DNA of 64,000 nucleotides, taken from Eudorina sp. 2006-703-Eu-15. Taxonomy: Eukaryota > Chlorophyta > Chlorophyceae > Chlamydomonadales > Volvocaceae. Under the pieces are notes generated by a model. The model searched no databases, was not told where the DNA came from, and was given only the letters and a program-made list of their open reading frames with translations. Where the stretch lies: contig BDSI01000096.1 in NCBI GenBank assembly GCA_003117195.1, forward strand, positions 124,001 through 188,000. Reading direction: 5' to 3'. The position numbers and the translations under genes were made by a program. Position 1 is the stretch's first letter; the number at the start of each line of letters is the position of its first letter. Shown piece by piece: positions 38,508 to 47,700 of the stretch.

Positions 38508-38682
38508 GCGCGCGCTGAACAACAAAAACAAGATAAGGTAAACCTCCAACAGCGCGCTACTTATAGCGATCCTGAGGACTGTCCGGATTCGGCACCGAAA
38601 CCGTCCTGCAATAAACTTCGCCTAGCTAACCCGGCTGAAGCTACGCATAGCCCGCATTAGCTCTTGCTACGAGACACTGCCA
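38508..38682 (-). repeat. Retroelement repeats B1 and A2 (internal to 3' side)
   Basis: A2 (38508-38657, 150 bp) is identical to A1 at 43029-43187 except for a 9-bp absence in the GAGGACT...GTCCGG segment. B1 (38657-38682) abuts it directly, sharing one base. The B1-A2 junction lies just downstream of the recombinase stop codon in coding orientation. Confidence 0.9.
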
Positions 38683-38700
38683 AAAAGAAAGACACCCCTC

Positions 38701-39966
38701 TCAGCGGCGGTTGAAATACTGACCCGACAGCGGCGCCACGCGCCGAGCCGCGAGAGGACCAAAAAACGCGAGGGCCTTCGGGCAGCAGCGCACCCCGAGA
38801 TCGAGGTAGTGCTCCCGCAAAGCGGACGAACCCGCAGCCCAACCTCCGAACGCTTCAATGACATCCAAGGGCACCCCGGCCGCGCGTGCGGCAGAGGCCC
38901 CGCCGCGCCGCAAACTGTACAACGTGTGCACTGCGCGGAGGTGTGACAGGCCAAAGCGCGACAAGACTAGATCAAACCAACGCTCAGCACCCGACGTGGA
39001 CTGACGCGACGGCCAAAGACACGCAGGCGAGGCCGCCAGACGGGCCAACAGAGCCTCCCGCAGGAGCGGGAGGGAGCCCAGCGGGAACTGCAGCACCGGG
39101 GCGTTCTCCGGGGCCACAATCCGCCCTTTCCAGCGCAGAGGCTTGTACTGGAAGGTGGGCTCACCGTCGACTAACGATACACGCGCCCACACCACCGACA
39201 ATAAGGAATCCGGGCGCAAAAACAGACAGAAACTCAAGACGACGAAGAGCAGCGGCACAAACTGCTCGGACCAGACCCCGACCGACGGCAGGGCTTCGTA
39301 CAAACGCCAGGCATCCTCCGCACCAAACGCTAACACGAGAGACGAGGCTGGGGCCAAGGAAACCTGCAGGCGTTCCCAACCTTTGCGGAAGGCCGAGAGC
39401 AACACGTTGTCCCCGCCGCAGGGCTTTGGGTAACCCAGCAAACCATGAACAGTGTTCACCGCGCTAAAGTAAGGCTGGGCAGTGCGAGCCTGCACTGTGC
39501 CTTTTGCTGCCAAAAATTGCGCCCACAGCACACCGGTGTACGGCAACGCGGGTAGGAACTCCACATCCTCATTCACACAGAAACGCACAAACGCCGCAAA
39601 ATGGGACGCATAAGACCGCCAAGTTTTTGCGCCGACACGGGACATCACGACCTGGGCGATCTGCTGTAGGCGAGCGGAGTGGTCGCGTTCAGGGGCCGCG
39701 CGCTGAAGCTGGGCGACCAGCAAGTCTGTGACCACGGGGGGTGCCGCGACTGCGCTCAAGTCCAACGCAAAACGCGGAGCCGGGGCGCTGTGGGCGCGGC
39801 CACCCCGAGCAAGCGCCCAATCTACCACTGCACTCGTACCGCCACGACCTGCCACTGCGGGGGCGGGAGGTAGTGGGCCGATCCCCCCTCGCCCGGAGCG
39901 AACAGCTCCGTGTCCGACGGCAGGAAAACCAAGTCCGACGCCAGCTCCATCAACTGCTGCCACCAC
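38701..39966 (-). CDS. Tyrosine recombinase of the DIRS/PAT element
   Basis: 421-codon frame encoding a phage-integrase-type tyrosine recombinase that would integrate the circular cDNA. An SAM-like core-binding part (KTWRSYASHFAAFVRFC) is followed by a catalytic domain with the first arginine in FCLFLRPDSLLSV, the second in YSLRRGGASAA, the conserved GGW, and the tyrosine in REHYLDL. The usual His of the H-x-x-R motif appears to be Tyr (YSLR). The frame begins inside the RT/RNase H gene; its first codon is GTG, so it may be translated by frameshift or reinitiation rather than from its own ATG. The N-terminal ~70 residues (Ala/Gly/Pro-rich) overlap the polymerase frame and may not be translated. 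No stop or frameshift interrupts it. Confidence 0.9.
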   Translation of the reverse strand: MVAAVDGAGVGLGFPAVGHGAVRSGRGGIGPLPPAPAVAGRGGTSAVVDWALARGGRAHSAPAPRFALDLSAVAAPPVVTDLLVAQLQRAAPERDHSARLQQIAQVVMSRVGAKTWRSYASHFAAFVRFCVNEDVEFLPALPYTGVLWAQFLAAKGTVQARTAQPYFSAVNTVHGLLGYPKPCGGDNVLLSAFRKGWERLQVSLAPASSLVLAFGAEDAWRLYEALPSVGVWSEQFVPLLFVVLSFCLFLRPDSLLSVVWARVSLVDGEPTFQYKPLRWKGRIVAPENAPVLQFPLGSLPLLREALLARLAASPACLWPSRQSTSGAERWFDLVLSRFGLSHLRAVHTLYSLRRGGASAARAAGVPLDVIEAFGGWAAGSSALREHYLDLGVRCCPKALAFFGPLAARRVAPLSGQYFNRR

Positions 39967-41807
39967 GGCTGGGCCGTCCAGTACGGCACGACCAGTGTCA
40001 CGCAGGCGCGCTCCTCCCGCACCTTCTGCACCATAGCCATAAGGAAATCCGCATCCAGGGGCGGGCAGCCGTAAGCATTGAGCCCACCCCAGGGTTGCCG
40101 CAGTGCGTCCACACCCGACGAACCGGGGCAGTGAAAACGCGAGAAAAACCGAGGCACATGCGTGTTGACGTGGGAGGCAAAGAGGTCCACGTCGTGCGGA
40201 CCAAACAAACGCTCCAAGAGCCGAAAATGCCTAGGGTGTAACCGGTAATCATCACGATCCACCCAACGAGAGGCCGCATCAGCCTCATTATCTGCACTAG
40301 CCACACGCTCCACCTGCAAAACAATACTATGCTCCTGAAGGAACTCCCAGAGCCGTACCAACTCAGCGTGCATGGCAGGCGACCGGGACGAGAGCCGGCC
40401 CAAAACGGCCTGCGTGCACGTGTTGTCCTCCCGAATCAGAACGACACGCTGACGAACATATGGCAGAAAAGACTCTAACGCGTGCCGCACGGCTCGCAAC
40501 TCCTTCCAATTGATGTGCGCGGGAACCTCATCCATCGCCCAGTAACCCCGCGCCGTGCGTCCATGCAAAACCGCGCCCCAGGAGTGCCGCGACGCGTCCA
40601 CAGACAGCTGAACAGCAGCAGGACCAATATGAATAGCCGCGGAGCAATGACGGGACGGAACATCCGCCCACCAATCTAGATCCCTCAAAGAACCACGCGA
40701 CAAACGCACCTTGCCAGACCAACCCACAGGCTGCGCTAAATCATCGTAAAAATTCCGCAAGAAGAGCGGGGCGGGCACGAGGGCCAACTTGACACTCTGC
40801 GCAAAACCACACAACTTGGCCAACTCACGCTTCTGAACCAGGCGACGGTTCTTCTTGGCCGTAACCCTCAGCCCAACCGCTAACCGGCGCAACTTGGTAA
40901 GCTTCTCCGCCGGCACCTCGAACAGGCCGGCCGCCGTATTGACCGTAATGCCGAGATGGTAGACCGACTGCGAGGGCTCCCACTGACACTTAGTAGGGTG
41001 ACAAGACAAACCGAGAAACTCAATGCATTCGCGAACCCACTGGGCTCCAACGTGAGCCTGCTCCTTCGAGGCAAACACAAACAAGAAATCATCCAGGTAC
41101 GGCAAAACACGCGCACCCACGCGCACAGGTCGCCCTCCGCGGGAGGACGGAAAGAACTGATGAGGTGGAAGAGGCGGGGCCAGACGTCGGCGCCCGGTCC
41201 CCACAGCTGCATGGGGGTCACGCCAGAAACGCACGACATTGCGCATGATTTTAGTGAACCAGTACGGGCTGTTGAGCCAGCCCATAGGCAGCGCGTTGAC
41301 CTGATACAGCACGCCACAGAAACGGAACACGAAGAAACGCCGATCAGCCGGCCGAATGGGGATGTGGTAGAAGGCGTCGGCCAAATCGACCTTGACCATC
41401 CACGAGTCCTGGATCCCCATGCGCCGCAACGTACGGAGAGACTCGTACCGACACTTGTACGCCTTCTGAGCAATATTCATGCGCTTCAAATTAACCACGA
41501 GGCGCCAAGACCCGCTACCCGGCTTGGGCACGCAGAAGGCGTTGACCACATGCTCGACAGACTGCGAAGCGTCCACCCGCGAGATCGCACCCAGAGCCAC
41601 TAAGCGCCGCTCTTCTGCCTCGAACCACCAACGCTGCTGCGCATCAGTGACCGGGAAACTGGGGAGATCAAAGGCAGGAGGAGGCCGACCACCCAGGAAC
41701 TCGACGGGAACCCCATGCTTTAACACGTGCAACGTACGGGAATCGGCACCAATCGCTTTCCAGGCTGCCAACCTCGCAGAAACGCGCTCATGCAATGGCA
41801 CGCCCAT
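39822..41807 (-). CDS. Reverse transcriptase/RNase H of the DIRS/PAT element
   Basis: From ATG 41807 the frame gives about 660 residues. RT motifs: VKVDLADAFYHIPI (first catalytic Asp), ALPMGWLNSPYWF, and the YLDD box in VLPYLDDFLFVF, followed by GLSCHPTKCQW and HLGITV. RNase H follows: QLSVDASRHSWGAVL (Asp), NWKELRAVRHAL (Glu), IREDNT (Asp) and NEADAASR (Asp). The C-terminal extension with DVDLFAS, ...PWGGLNAY and PYWTAQPWW is typical of DIRS-class polymerases. The start lies 14 bp after the gag stop, so coupled translation is likely. No protease or DDE integrase is present, as expected for this class. Confidence 0.95.
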   Translation of the reverse strand: MGVPLHERVSARLAAWKAIGADSRTLHVLKHGVPVEFLGGRPPPAFDLPSFPVTDAQQRWWFEAEERRLVALGAISRVDASQSVEHVVNAFCVPKPGSGSWRLVVNLKRMNIAQKAYKCRYESLRTLRRMGIQDSWMVKVDLADAFYHIPIRPADRRFFVFRFCGVLYQVNALPMGWLNSPYWFTKIMRNVVRFWRDPHAAVGTGRRRLAPPLPPHQFFPSSRGGRPVRVGARVLPYLDDFLFVFASKEQAHVGAQWVRECIEFLGLSCHPTKCQWEPSQSVYHLGITVNTAAGLFEVPAEKLTKLRRLAVGLRVTAKKNRRLVQKRELAKLCGFAQSVKLALVPAPLFLRNFYDDLAQPVGWSGKVRLSRGSLRDLDWWADVPSRHCSAAIHIGPAAVQLSVDASRHSWGAVLHGRTARGYWAMDEVPAHINWKELRAVRHALESFLPYVRQRVVLIREDNTCTQAVLGRLSSRSPAMHAELVRLWEFLQEHSIVLQVERVASADNEADAASRWVDRDDYRLHPRHFRLLERLFGPHDVDLFASHVNTHVPRFFSRFHCPGSSGVDALRQPWGGLNAYGCPPLDADFLMAMVQKVREERACVTLVVPYWTAQPWWQQLMELASDLVFLPSDTELFAPGEGGSAHYLPPPQWQVVAVRVQW

Positions 41808-41821
41808 GGACAACCCCTAAT

Positions 41822-42901
41822 TCACCCACTCTGCCCCGAGCCACTGCCCGAGGCTGCACTGGTTGCCGCACGTGGGGGAAAACCTCGACCACCGTGACCA
41901 CCACCGCGCCCGCCCCCGCGACCATGCGCACCCTTTTTCTGGAACGGACCCAAGCCGCCCTCCTGCTTCAGAGTCTTCTCCGCGAGATATTTTAGGGAGA
42001 CCTTCTGCTTCTGCCGGGCAAACTCCACATCAAACTCACGGGTGACAGCATCCGCCAAGGGGCGCTCGTTGGGGGCGAAGTAACGTTGGTGCAAAGCCAC
42101 GAGGCCGTCTCGGCCACGACGACTGAACTCAACTAAACAATTGATGCGGGCCGAGATGATCGCGAGCAACCAGTCAATATCATACATCAAGGTACTACAA
42201 GCACCCGACAGCGCAGCATATGCATCATTTGGTAGATTGCAGTAACCGTGAACCCGGCGCATTACTAAAAAACCGGAACGAATGATCTCCAACACGCTCA
42301 AGCAAGTCAGCAGAATGCTCATCTCGTACAATAACGAACCGGCGCGGTCCTGCTGGTTGCGCTGCGCATGCTCTAACGCCTGCCATTCGGGAATAGCCCG
42401 ATAGTTATGTAAAACCAAATTATTTACGTCCATGCTTGCAGGCAAGTTGCGCAGCAAATAGACCGGGAACGGAAAGCGGGACCCGTCCGGTGAGCTCTGC
42501 ACCTGAGGACTGCCGAAATCCTCAACTAAAATCCGAATATCATGCATGGGGCCCGCCGTCGCACCTTGGTTGGCTACGCGCATTGATAGGCCCGCTAACT
42601 CCTCTTGAATGGAGCGTAAAGTACCTCCGATATCGGGCATGGTTGGAGGCGGCGGTCCAGGAGGCGCCGAAGGCGCCACGTAGGTGGGTTGGGCGGTTGC
42701 AGGAACGTACTGGCGCACCGACGGGACCGATGGTACCGGCTGTTGAAGGCCGGGCATGGCGCCATCGCCAGCGCCAGTGGCTGCGAAGAAGCCCATGGGA
42801 TCACTTGGTGAAAGGCGATGACCAAACAGAGCTCCCGATGGTACCATCGCGTTCACGGCCGTTCCCGCCAAAAGGAGCGGCACGACGATCCGCCACCACA
42901 T
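41822..42901 (-). CDS. Gag-like protein of the DIRS/PAT element
   Basis: 359-codon frame from ATG 42901, upstream of RT in coding orientation, the position of gag in DIRS/PAT elements. Predicted: a short hydrophobic N-terminus (VVPLLLAGTAV), a Pro/Val/Gln-rich linker, a helical central region (LEHAQRNQQDRAGSLLYEMS, DIDWLLAIISARINCLVEF) and a basic Gly/Arg-rich tail (RGGGRGGGHGGRGFPP) suited to nucleic-acid binding. No CCHC zinc knuckle is visible. The hydrophobic start is odd for a capsid protein; initiation at the second Met (AMVPSG) is an alternative. Assignment is by position and composition. Confidence 0.75.
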   Translation of the reverse strand: MWWRIVVPLLLAGTAVNAMVPSGALFGHRLSPSDPMGFFAATGAGDGAMPGLQQPVPSVPSVRQYVPATAQPTYVAPSAPPGPPPPTMPDIGGTLRSIQEELAGLSMRVANQGATAGPMHDIRILVEDFGSPQVQSSPDGSRFPFPVYLLRNLPASMDVNNLVLHNYRAIPEWQALEHAQRNQQDRAGSLLYEMSILLTCLSVLEIIRSGFLVMRRVHGYCNLPNDAYAALSGACSTLMYDIDWLLAIISARINCLVEFSRRGRDGLVALHQRYFAPNERPLADAVTREFDVEFARQKQKVSLKYLAEKTLKQEGGLGPFQKKGAHGRGGGRGGGHGGRGFPPRAATSAASGSGSGQSG

Positions 42902-42963
42902 TTTTGTCCGAGGGACTGAAAGTTTATAGTGCTTTACACTCTACCCGTAGGGTCTTGCTGAAG

Positions 42964-43016
42964 AGCCGATAGCTCAGCGGATAAACAGAAAGCGCGCCGA
43001 TACGGCGCGGGACTTG
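42964..43016 (+). other. tRNA 5'-half-like segment inside the retroelement leader
   Basis: Between gag and repeat A1 the plus strand reads GCCGATAGCTCAGCGGATAA, which matches a tRNA acceptor/D-arm start including a good box A (TAGCTCAGCGG). It is followed by a small hairpin (CGCGCC-GATAC-GGCGCG). No box B or T-arm follows, so it is not a tRNA gene. It may be a captured tRNA fragment or chance. Confidence 0.35.
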
Positions 43017-43020
43017 CCCT

Positions 43021-43044
43021 GTTGTTCAGCGCGCGCTGAACAAC
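43021..43044. repeat. 24-bp perfect palindrome at the inner edge of repeat A1
   Basis: GTTGTTCAGCGC followed by its exact reverse complement. Only the second half is retained in repeat A2 (38508 onward). A palindrome at a repeat boundary could be a recombinase or circle-junction site; this is inference. Confidence 0.8.
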
Positions 43045-43187
43045 AAAAACAAGATAAGGTAAACCTCCAACAGCGCGCTACTTATAGCGATCCTGAGGAC
43101 TCGGATCGCCGTCCGGATTCGGCACCGAAACCGTCCTGCAATAAACTTCGCCTAGCTAACCCGGCTGAAGCTACGCATAGCCCGCAT
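43029..43187 (-). repeat. Retroelement repeat A1 (5' end in coding orientation)
   Basis: 159-bp direct repeat of A2 at 38508-38657, identical apart from a 9-bp segment present only here. It ends at CCCGCAT; the sequence beyond (GAAACTTCATACGG) is taken as host flank. Confidence 0.9.
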
Positions 43188-44730
43188 GAAACTTCATACG
43201 GATACAAGCCCTGTCGCAATTACCCTCGGGGACAATCATACAAAGCACCATGGGCGCTCAGGCGTAGTGGTTCTGATCCGAAATATTCCACGGTGTCGGC
43301 TAAACAGGGCCATATTGCCCACCTGGCTCCTTGAATGACGCATTCCATACATTGCCAGCATATTGCCGTCGTGATCATGTATATTTTAATCATATTGAAC
43401 GTTTGGGGCGTTCAGGCCATGCGGCACCATGCGAAAACGTGCAACGCGCGCTTTGCCATGTGTCGCCATGTGCGCACCGGGAGGGCCCGGGGATGGTCGT
43501 TACAGTGTGTGTCGTGGTCTCGTTACTGTGGGACGATGGATGGTGCAAGAGGCTGGGGTCTGAGAACATGTGTGACTCTTGTATATGCCCGGTCGTGGCA
43601 TTGGACGTCTGGAGACAAAGCGCAGGGTCTTTATGCGGATGCTGGGCTCGGTGAAGATTGTGTGATGCGAGAGACGCGCAGGATGTCTGGTTGCGTGTAT
43701 TCGTGCATTGGGCGGGATCGGGGTTGGTCGAACGAAACGGGGTTTGTCAAACGATACGATGACGTATGGACTAGATGGAACTCCCCGCTAGACGTGTCGT
43801 GGCAACTGTGTCTGGCTGGCTTTCATGTCTGTGCTGACACTTTTGATCTCTTCTCTACCATATTGCAGTGCGGGGAGCGGGCTCCTTTGCTGCCCTTCGG
43901 GGCCTTTGGGGGCACCACCATGCGTGGTCTACTGTATGTAAAATTCATTCTATTCATGCACTAAGGTTCCCATCCGATGTGTGCCGGAGTTTTTGTTAGC
44001 GGCTTAAGACGGGTCGGGTCGGGGGATGGGATTGGGGGCTGGGCGTGGGGCCGAAATTTGCACGCGTCAGGGCTGGCGGGACAGACGACTGCGGGAACGA
44101 GTACCGGACGGGCTCCTCGCCCGAAAGTAGCGAATCCCTAGGAACCCCTGGGCCAAAATGACGTTTATGACTTATACTGGCTTCCTATGGCGAGCGTTGG
44201 TGCCGAGGTGACGCGCTCTGACGCGCGTGGCTCAAAAGCTCTGTGCATGTCCACCACCAACATTCCTGGAAGCGCCAAAGCCAAAGCCATGCTGCTTGGA
44301 ATGAATGTTTATGTATGAGAATAGATGTCAGCGGGTGCGCGTTGCTTGCGAGCGGCCAGAGGCGCCAGCAGACCTCATAACGGTAATGCGAGGGGATGGT
44401 CTGGACGAGCTTCCTATCCATTACATATCAGGTCTTTTGCCCATAATAACTTTGATAGATAACATTATTTTATGATACTTTGTCAGGCCGAAGGCGCAAA
44501 ACAACGCATTTTTTCTGGCGAGGGGTCAGTGGCCCAGCTCTCTGCTCTGGGATGCAGCTTGTAGGGCGTTTACGTCTTACACAGTTCAAGGCCGTTTGCG
44601 TGCATAAAAAGTTTGGGTGAAATAAGCAGTTATCATAGAGCCTATAGTATCCCTGTAACTTGCCTGCGAGGTTCGGTATGATTACACCAGGCAATCGCAT
44701 GGTTTACTTCTTAGGCTTCCTCCAGGTCCT
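43188..44730. other. Intergenic, no gene recognised
   Basis: About 1.5 kb between the retroelement and the receptor cyclase gene. A 209-codon frame (43335-43964, plus) has no recognisable domain and irregular composition; I do not call it. The 27-bp motif at 44523-44549 is an inverted copy of 37782-37808. The promoter of the cyclase gene should lie in the last part. Confidence 0.5.
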
Positions 44731-47700
44731 ATGAACTGGGCCATCCAAGCTTTATTCGTGACGCTTGCTGTGGGCTTCACGTCTGCAGCTTCGGATACAT
44801 GGGATAGTGCTTTCATAGGTTGTGGGTTTCAGGCACTTTCTGAACGCTTGGATGAAAGGTATGATATATATACCATGCGTGTCGGCAGCTGCCGTGCCCT
44901 GCTCGCAAAACCAATCCTATGTCGGGAAATGGAAACAGGTGCTCTTGGGAAAACCCGGACGTTACCGTACGAGGATTAACAGCAAAGTGTTTACTGACCG
45001 CTCAGGCAGCAAACGAAAGTCGGGAAGGCGATCTCACGGTAAGCAGAAAGGTGCTGCGATAACGACGTGCCGCACCAACAAGCCAAGGGAGTTCCTAGCG
45101 TTCGCTAAGTTGGATGGACGCAGGTTTGTGGAACAGAGGGGTCAGCGGATGGTGCCTGTCGCCGTGTCATCTGGGTTGCGGCGTCAGCCGAACCAACGAC
45201 CAGCAGGAGTGGCCCTCCGGGCCGGGGAAAATTTCTCTGTCGCGGTGACGGGATAATACTGCATCGGACTCGCCTGCCTTTTTGTGTTCTGTGTGCGGGC
45301 CATGTTTCCGTTGTTTTACCCTTCTTCAGGCTTTTGCCCCTCGTGCCCGATTGTTGCATCCCCGTCCAGGCGCTACGATTCGCGGTCCTGAATGTCAGCG
45401 CGTTGGCGCCACTGGTCAGGTCCGTCAACCGGATCGCCACAGGTGCGTATCGCGCCGGCTCTCGACCCGCTGGGAGACCATCCAGGAATTCGGGATGTTG
45501 TGGGTGTCCAGATTGTGACACGACCTTGACCTATGAAATCCGTGTAGTACGAGATTCTGAGATCTGCCGTTCTTTGCTCTACAAAGTAATGGATTGGCAC
45601 CCTAGAGACGCACGTCCGGGTCCCTAGGGGCCACGGTCTTTTCATGACTCGGACGATCGGGCAACCGAGGATGGGGCACGGGATCGACTGCCGTACCTGC
45701 CGTACCTACGGGTCACGAAGTGCGGCGCCGTGTTCTGCGGGGTCGCAGCAGGGCGCGGTCCAGCGTAGGCGAACGCGGTCGCAGCATTTGTGCGAATGGA
45801 ATGGGTGACACTAAATTCCGGTTGACCGGTCGCGGCCAGCCAGGCCTCAGAGAGCAGGAGGTGCAAGTTCAGGGCAGTGGGTATGGCGCCACGTCCTATG
45901 CCCCAGCAGCGTCCCCCACGCCCCACCCCGTTGTTGCGATGGGGGACATGGGGGAAGTCTTGTCGCCCGGGGCCTGTGCTCGTGTGTTTCGCAACGAACC
46001 CGCTCAAAAGCACCTGGATGCATTATATTTACCGGTTGTTCCTCTTTGTGTCTCTCTGTGTGTGTGCTGTATCTCCCTCCGCTGACCGGTGTTGAAGGCA
46101 ACGGCCTACCCCCAGTGCAATGGACGATGTTCGATGCGGCAACGGCCTACAACGAACTCATCAAGGACGTCGAAGGGGACCGGCGGTACCATGCCTACTT
46201 GTTGACCGGCCAGCAGTCCGGGTACATGACGTGGGAAGGGGTGACACAGGCAAGTCGGGGCCACATGGCGGGGAGAGAGGTGGGAAGGGCGCCGGTGGAG
46301 GGCCCCCGGTTGGCCAACCGGATGGACATTGCACGGTAGACCTTAGACTGGGTTGGCGGTTGTGAACCCTGGGGCAGCGGGACAAACAGCTGTGCGCCTC
46401 TGCTTGCTTCGGTGTCTGTCTGGGTAGGGTCATGGCCCGATGTGTTTTTTGTTCGTGGCGTTGAGGTGTGGAACGTATCCTGCCGCCTTGTCGGCGGGGC
46501 CTGCTGGGGCATTACCCTGGTATACACCGTTGATCCTTCCCTTTGGGATCCGCTGTAACGCTCATTCATTCAAACAGCTGAGCGACAGGCAGCTCGGCGG
46601 CGGGTTGGAATCAGCAGTTTTGCTGCGTGTGTTTGCCAAGTAGGCACCGAATAACCTGCGATGCGTTGCCAGCTTGCAAGTAGTTGGCCAGTGACCATCG
46701 GGCGACATGAAGCCCCCGGGCGTGTGGCTCGGCTCCAGGCGAAATAGAAAAAACGGCCGGACCGTGGTGGTCGCCGACTTGAATGTAAGCCCACGACTTG
46801 CGTGTGATTCATAGCAATGTGCCATCAGCGGATCCGCTGCCACGCGTGATGGACAGCCTTGCCCGACGTGAGTGGTGCGCAGAAGAGACGGCACCGCATC
46901 GCCGCCGAGGGGTGCCCGCCCCGTGCCCCTGGATGCCTGATGCAGGACCTGTCAGCGCTCGTCTCCGAGGACGAACTTTTAGGCTGGACGTCCTTCATGC
47001 ACTTCCATCGGTGAGCTCGCTTGTCTCCATCTGATGGCTGGACTCCGTTGTTCGTTGTACCGGATCTTGCCAAGGATGTACGATGTACCATTTCCCTGGA
47101 GATCCGATTTGGGTTTCTAGCTTTTTTTCCAAAGTACAAACACTGAGTCCATGTGTATGTTTAATCCGCAGCGAGTTTGGAGCTGCTTTTGGCGGCCGGG
47201 TCGTCTCCATCCCAGTTTCTGGCGTTATGATTCTGCTGTACTACCGTACGGATCTTTTTGAGCGGGCGGATCTGGAGCCGCCCCGCACGTGGGACGAGGC
47301 CGTACAGGTCGCCCGTTTTTTCAACGGCACCGACCTGGACGGCGACGGGCAGGCGAACGACTGGGGAATTTGCCTGTGGCAGCCCTTGGAGTGCCCTAGC
47401 GTTTCTGTACCGGTGTTGGCGATCCTTGCCAGGTGCGTGACTCTGATCCCCCGCATCGCATGCATTCACACAATACCGGCACACTGATGTAGCAATGCTG
47501 GCGTAGCTTTGCTGGGGTCCGTTGGTGGCCGTCCGACGCTCAGCAATGTTTGCATGTTAGAGCAGGGCAAGTACTTTCCAGATTTCAAGCGGCTACCAGC
47601 CCGCGTCCGAAACCCGGAGCTCAGGAGCCTGGCGGTGCGTAGTCAGCGGGTAGCCGCAGCCCGGGGCACACCCCATCCGAAGCGCGCTCCCGCATACCCG

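Larger units (their letters stand above)
38352..43187 (-). mobile_element. DIRS/PAT-class tyrosine-recombinase retrotransposon
   Basis: A 4.8-kb element coding on the minus strand with three uninterrupted frames: gag-like (42901-41822), RT/RNase H (41807-39822) and tyrosine recombinase (39966-38701), the last two overlapping by 145 bp in different frames. In coding orientation the repeats run A1 (43187-43029), ORFs, B1 (38682-38657), A2 (38657-38508), B2 (38377-38352). This is the split-direct-repeat layout known from PAT-type elements rather than the inverted repeats of DIRS-1. The Volvox element Kangaroo belongs to this class, but as I recall it encodes its recombinase in the opposite orientation, so this would be a different family. 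No target duplication is expected or seen. All frames are intact, so it may be recently active. Confidence 0.9.

Noticed and set aside
43335..43964. 209-codon plus-strand frame between the retroelement and the cyclase gene
   Set aside because: No recognisable motif, irregular composition rich in Cys/Trp/Arg, and no splice link to neighbours; open length alone is not enough in this GC-rich DNA.
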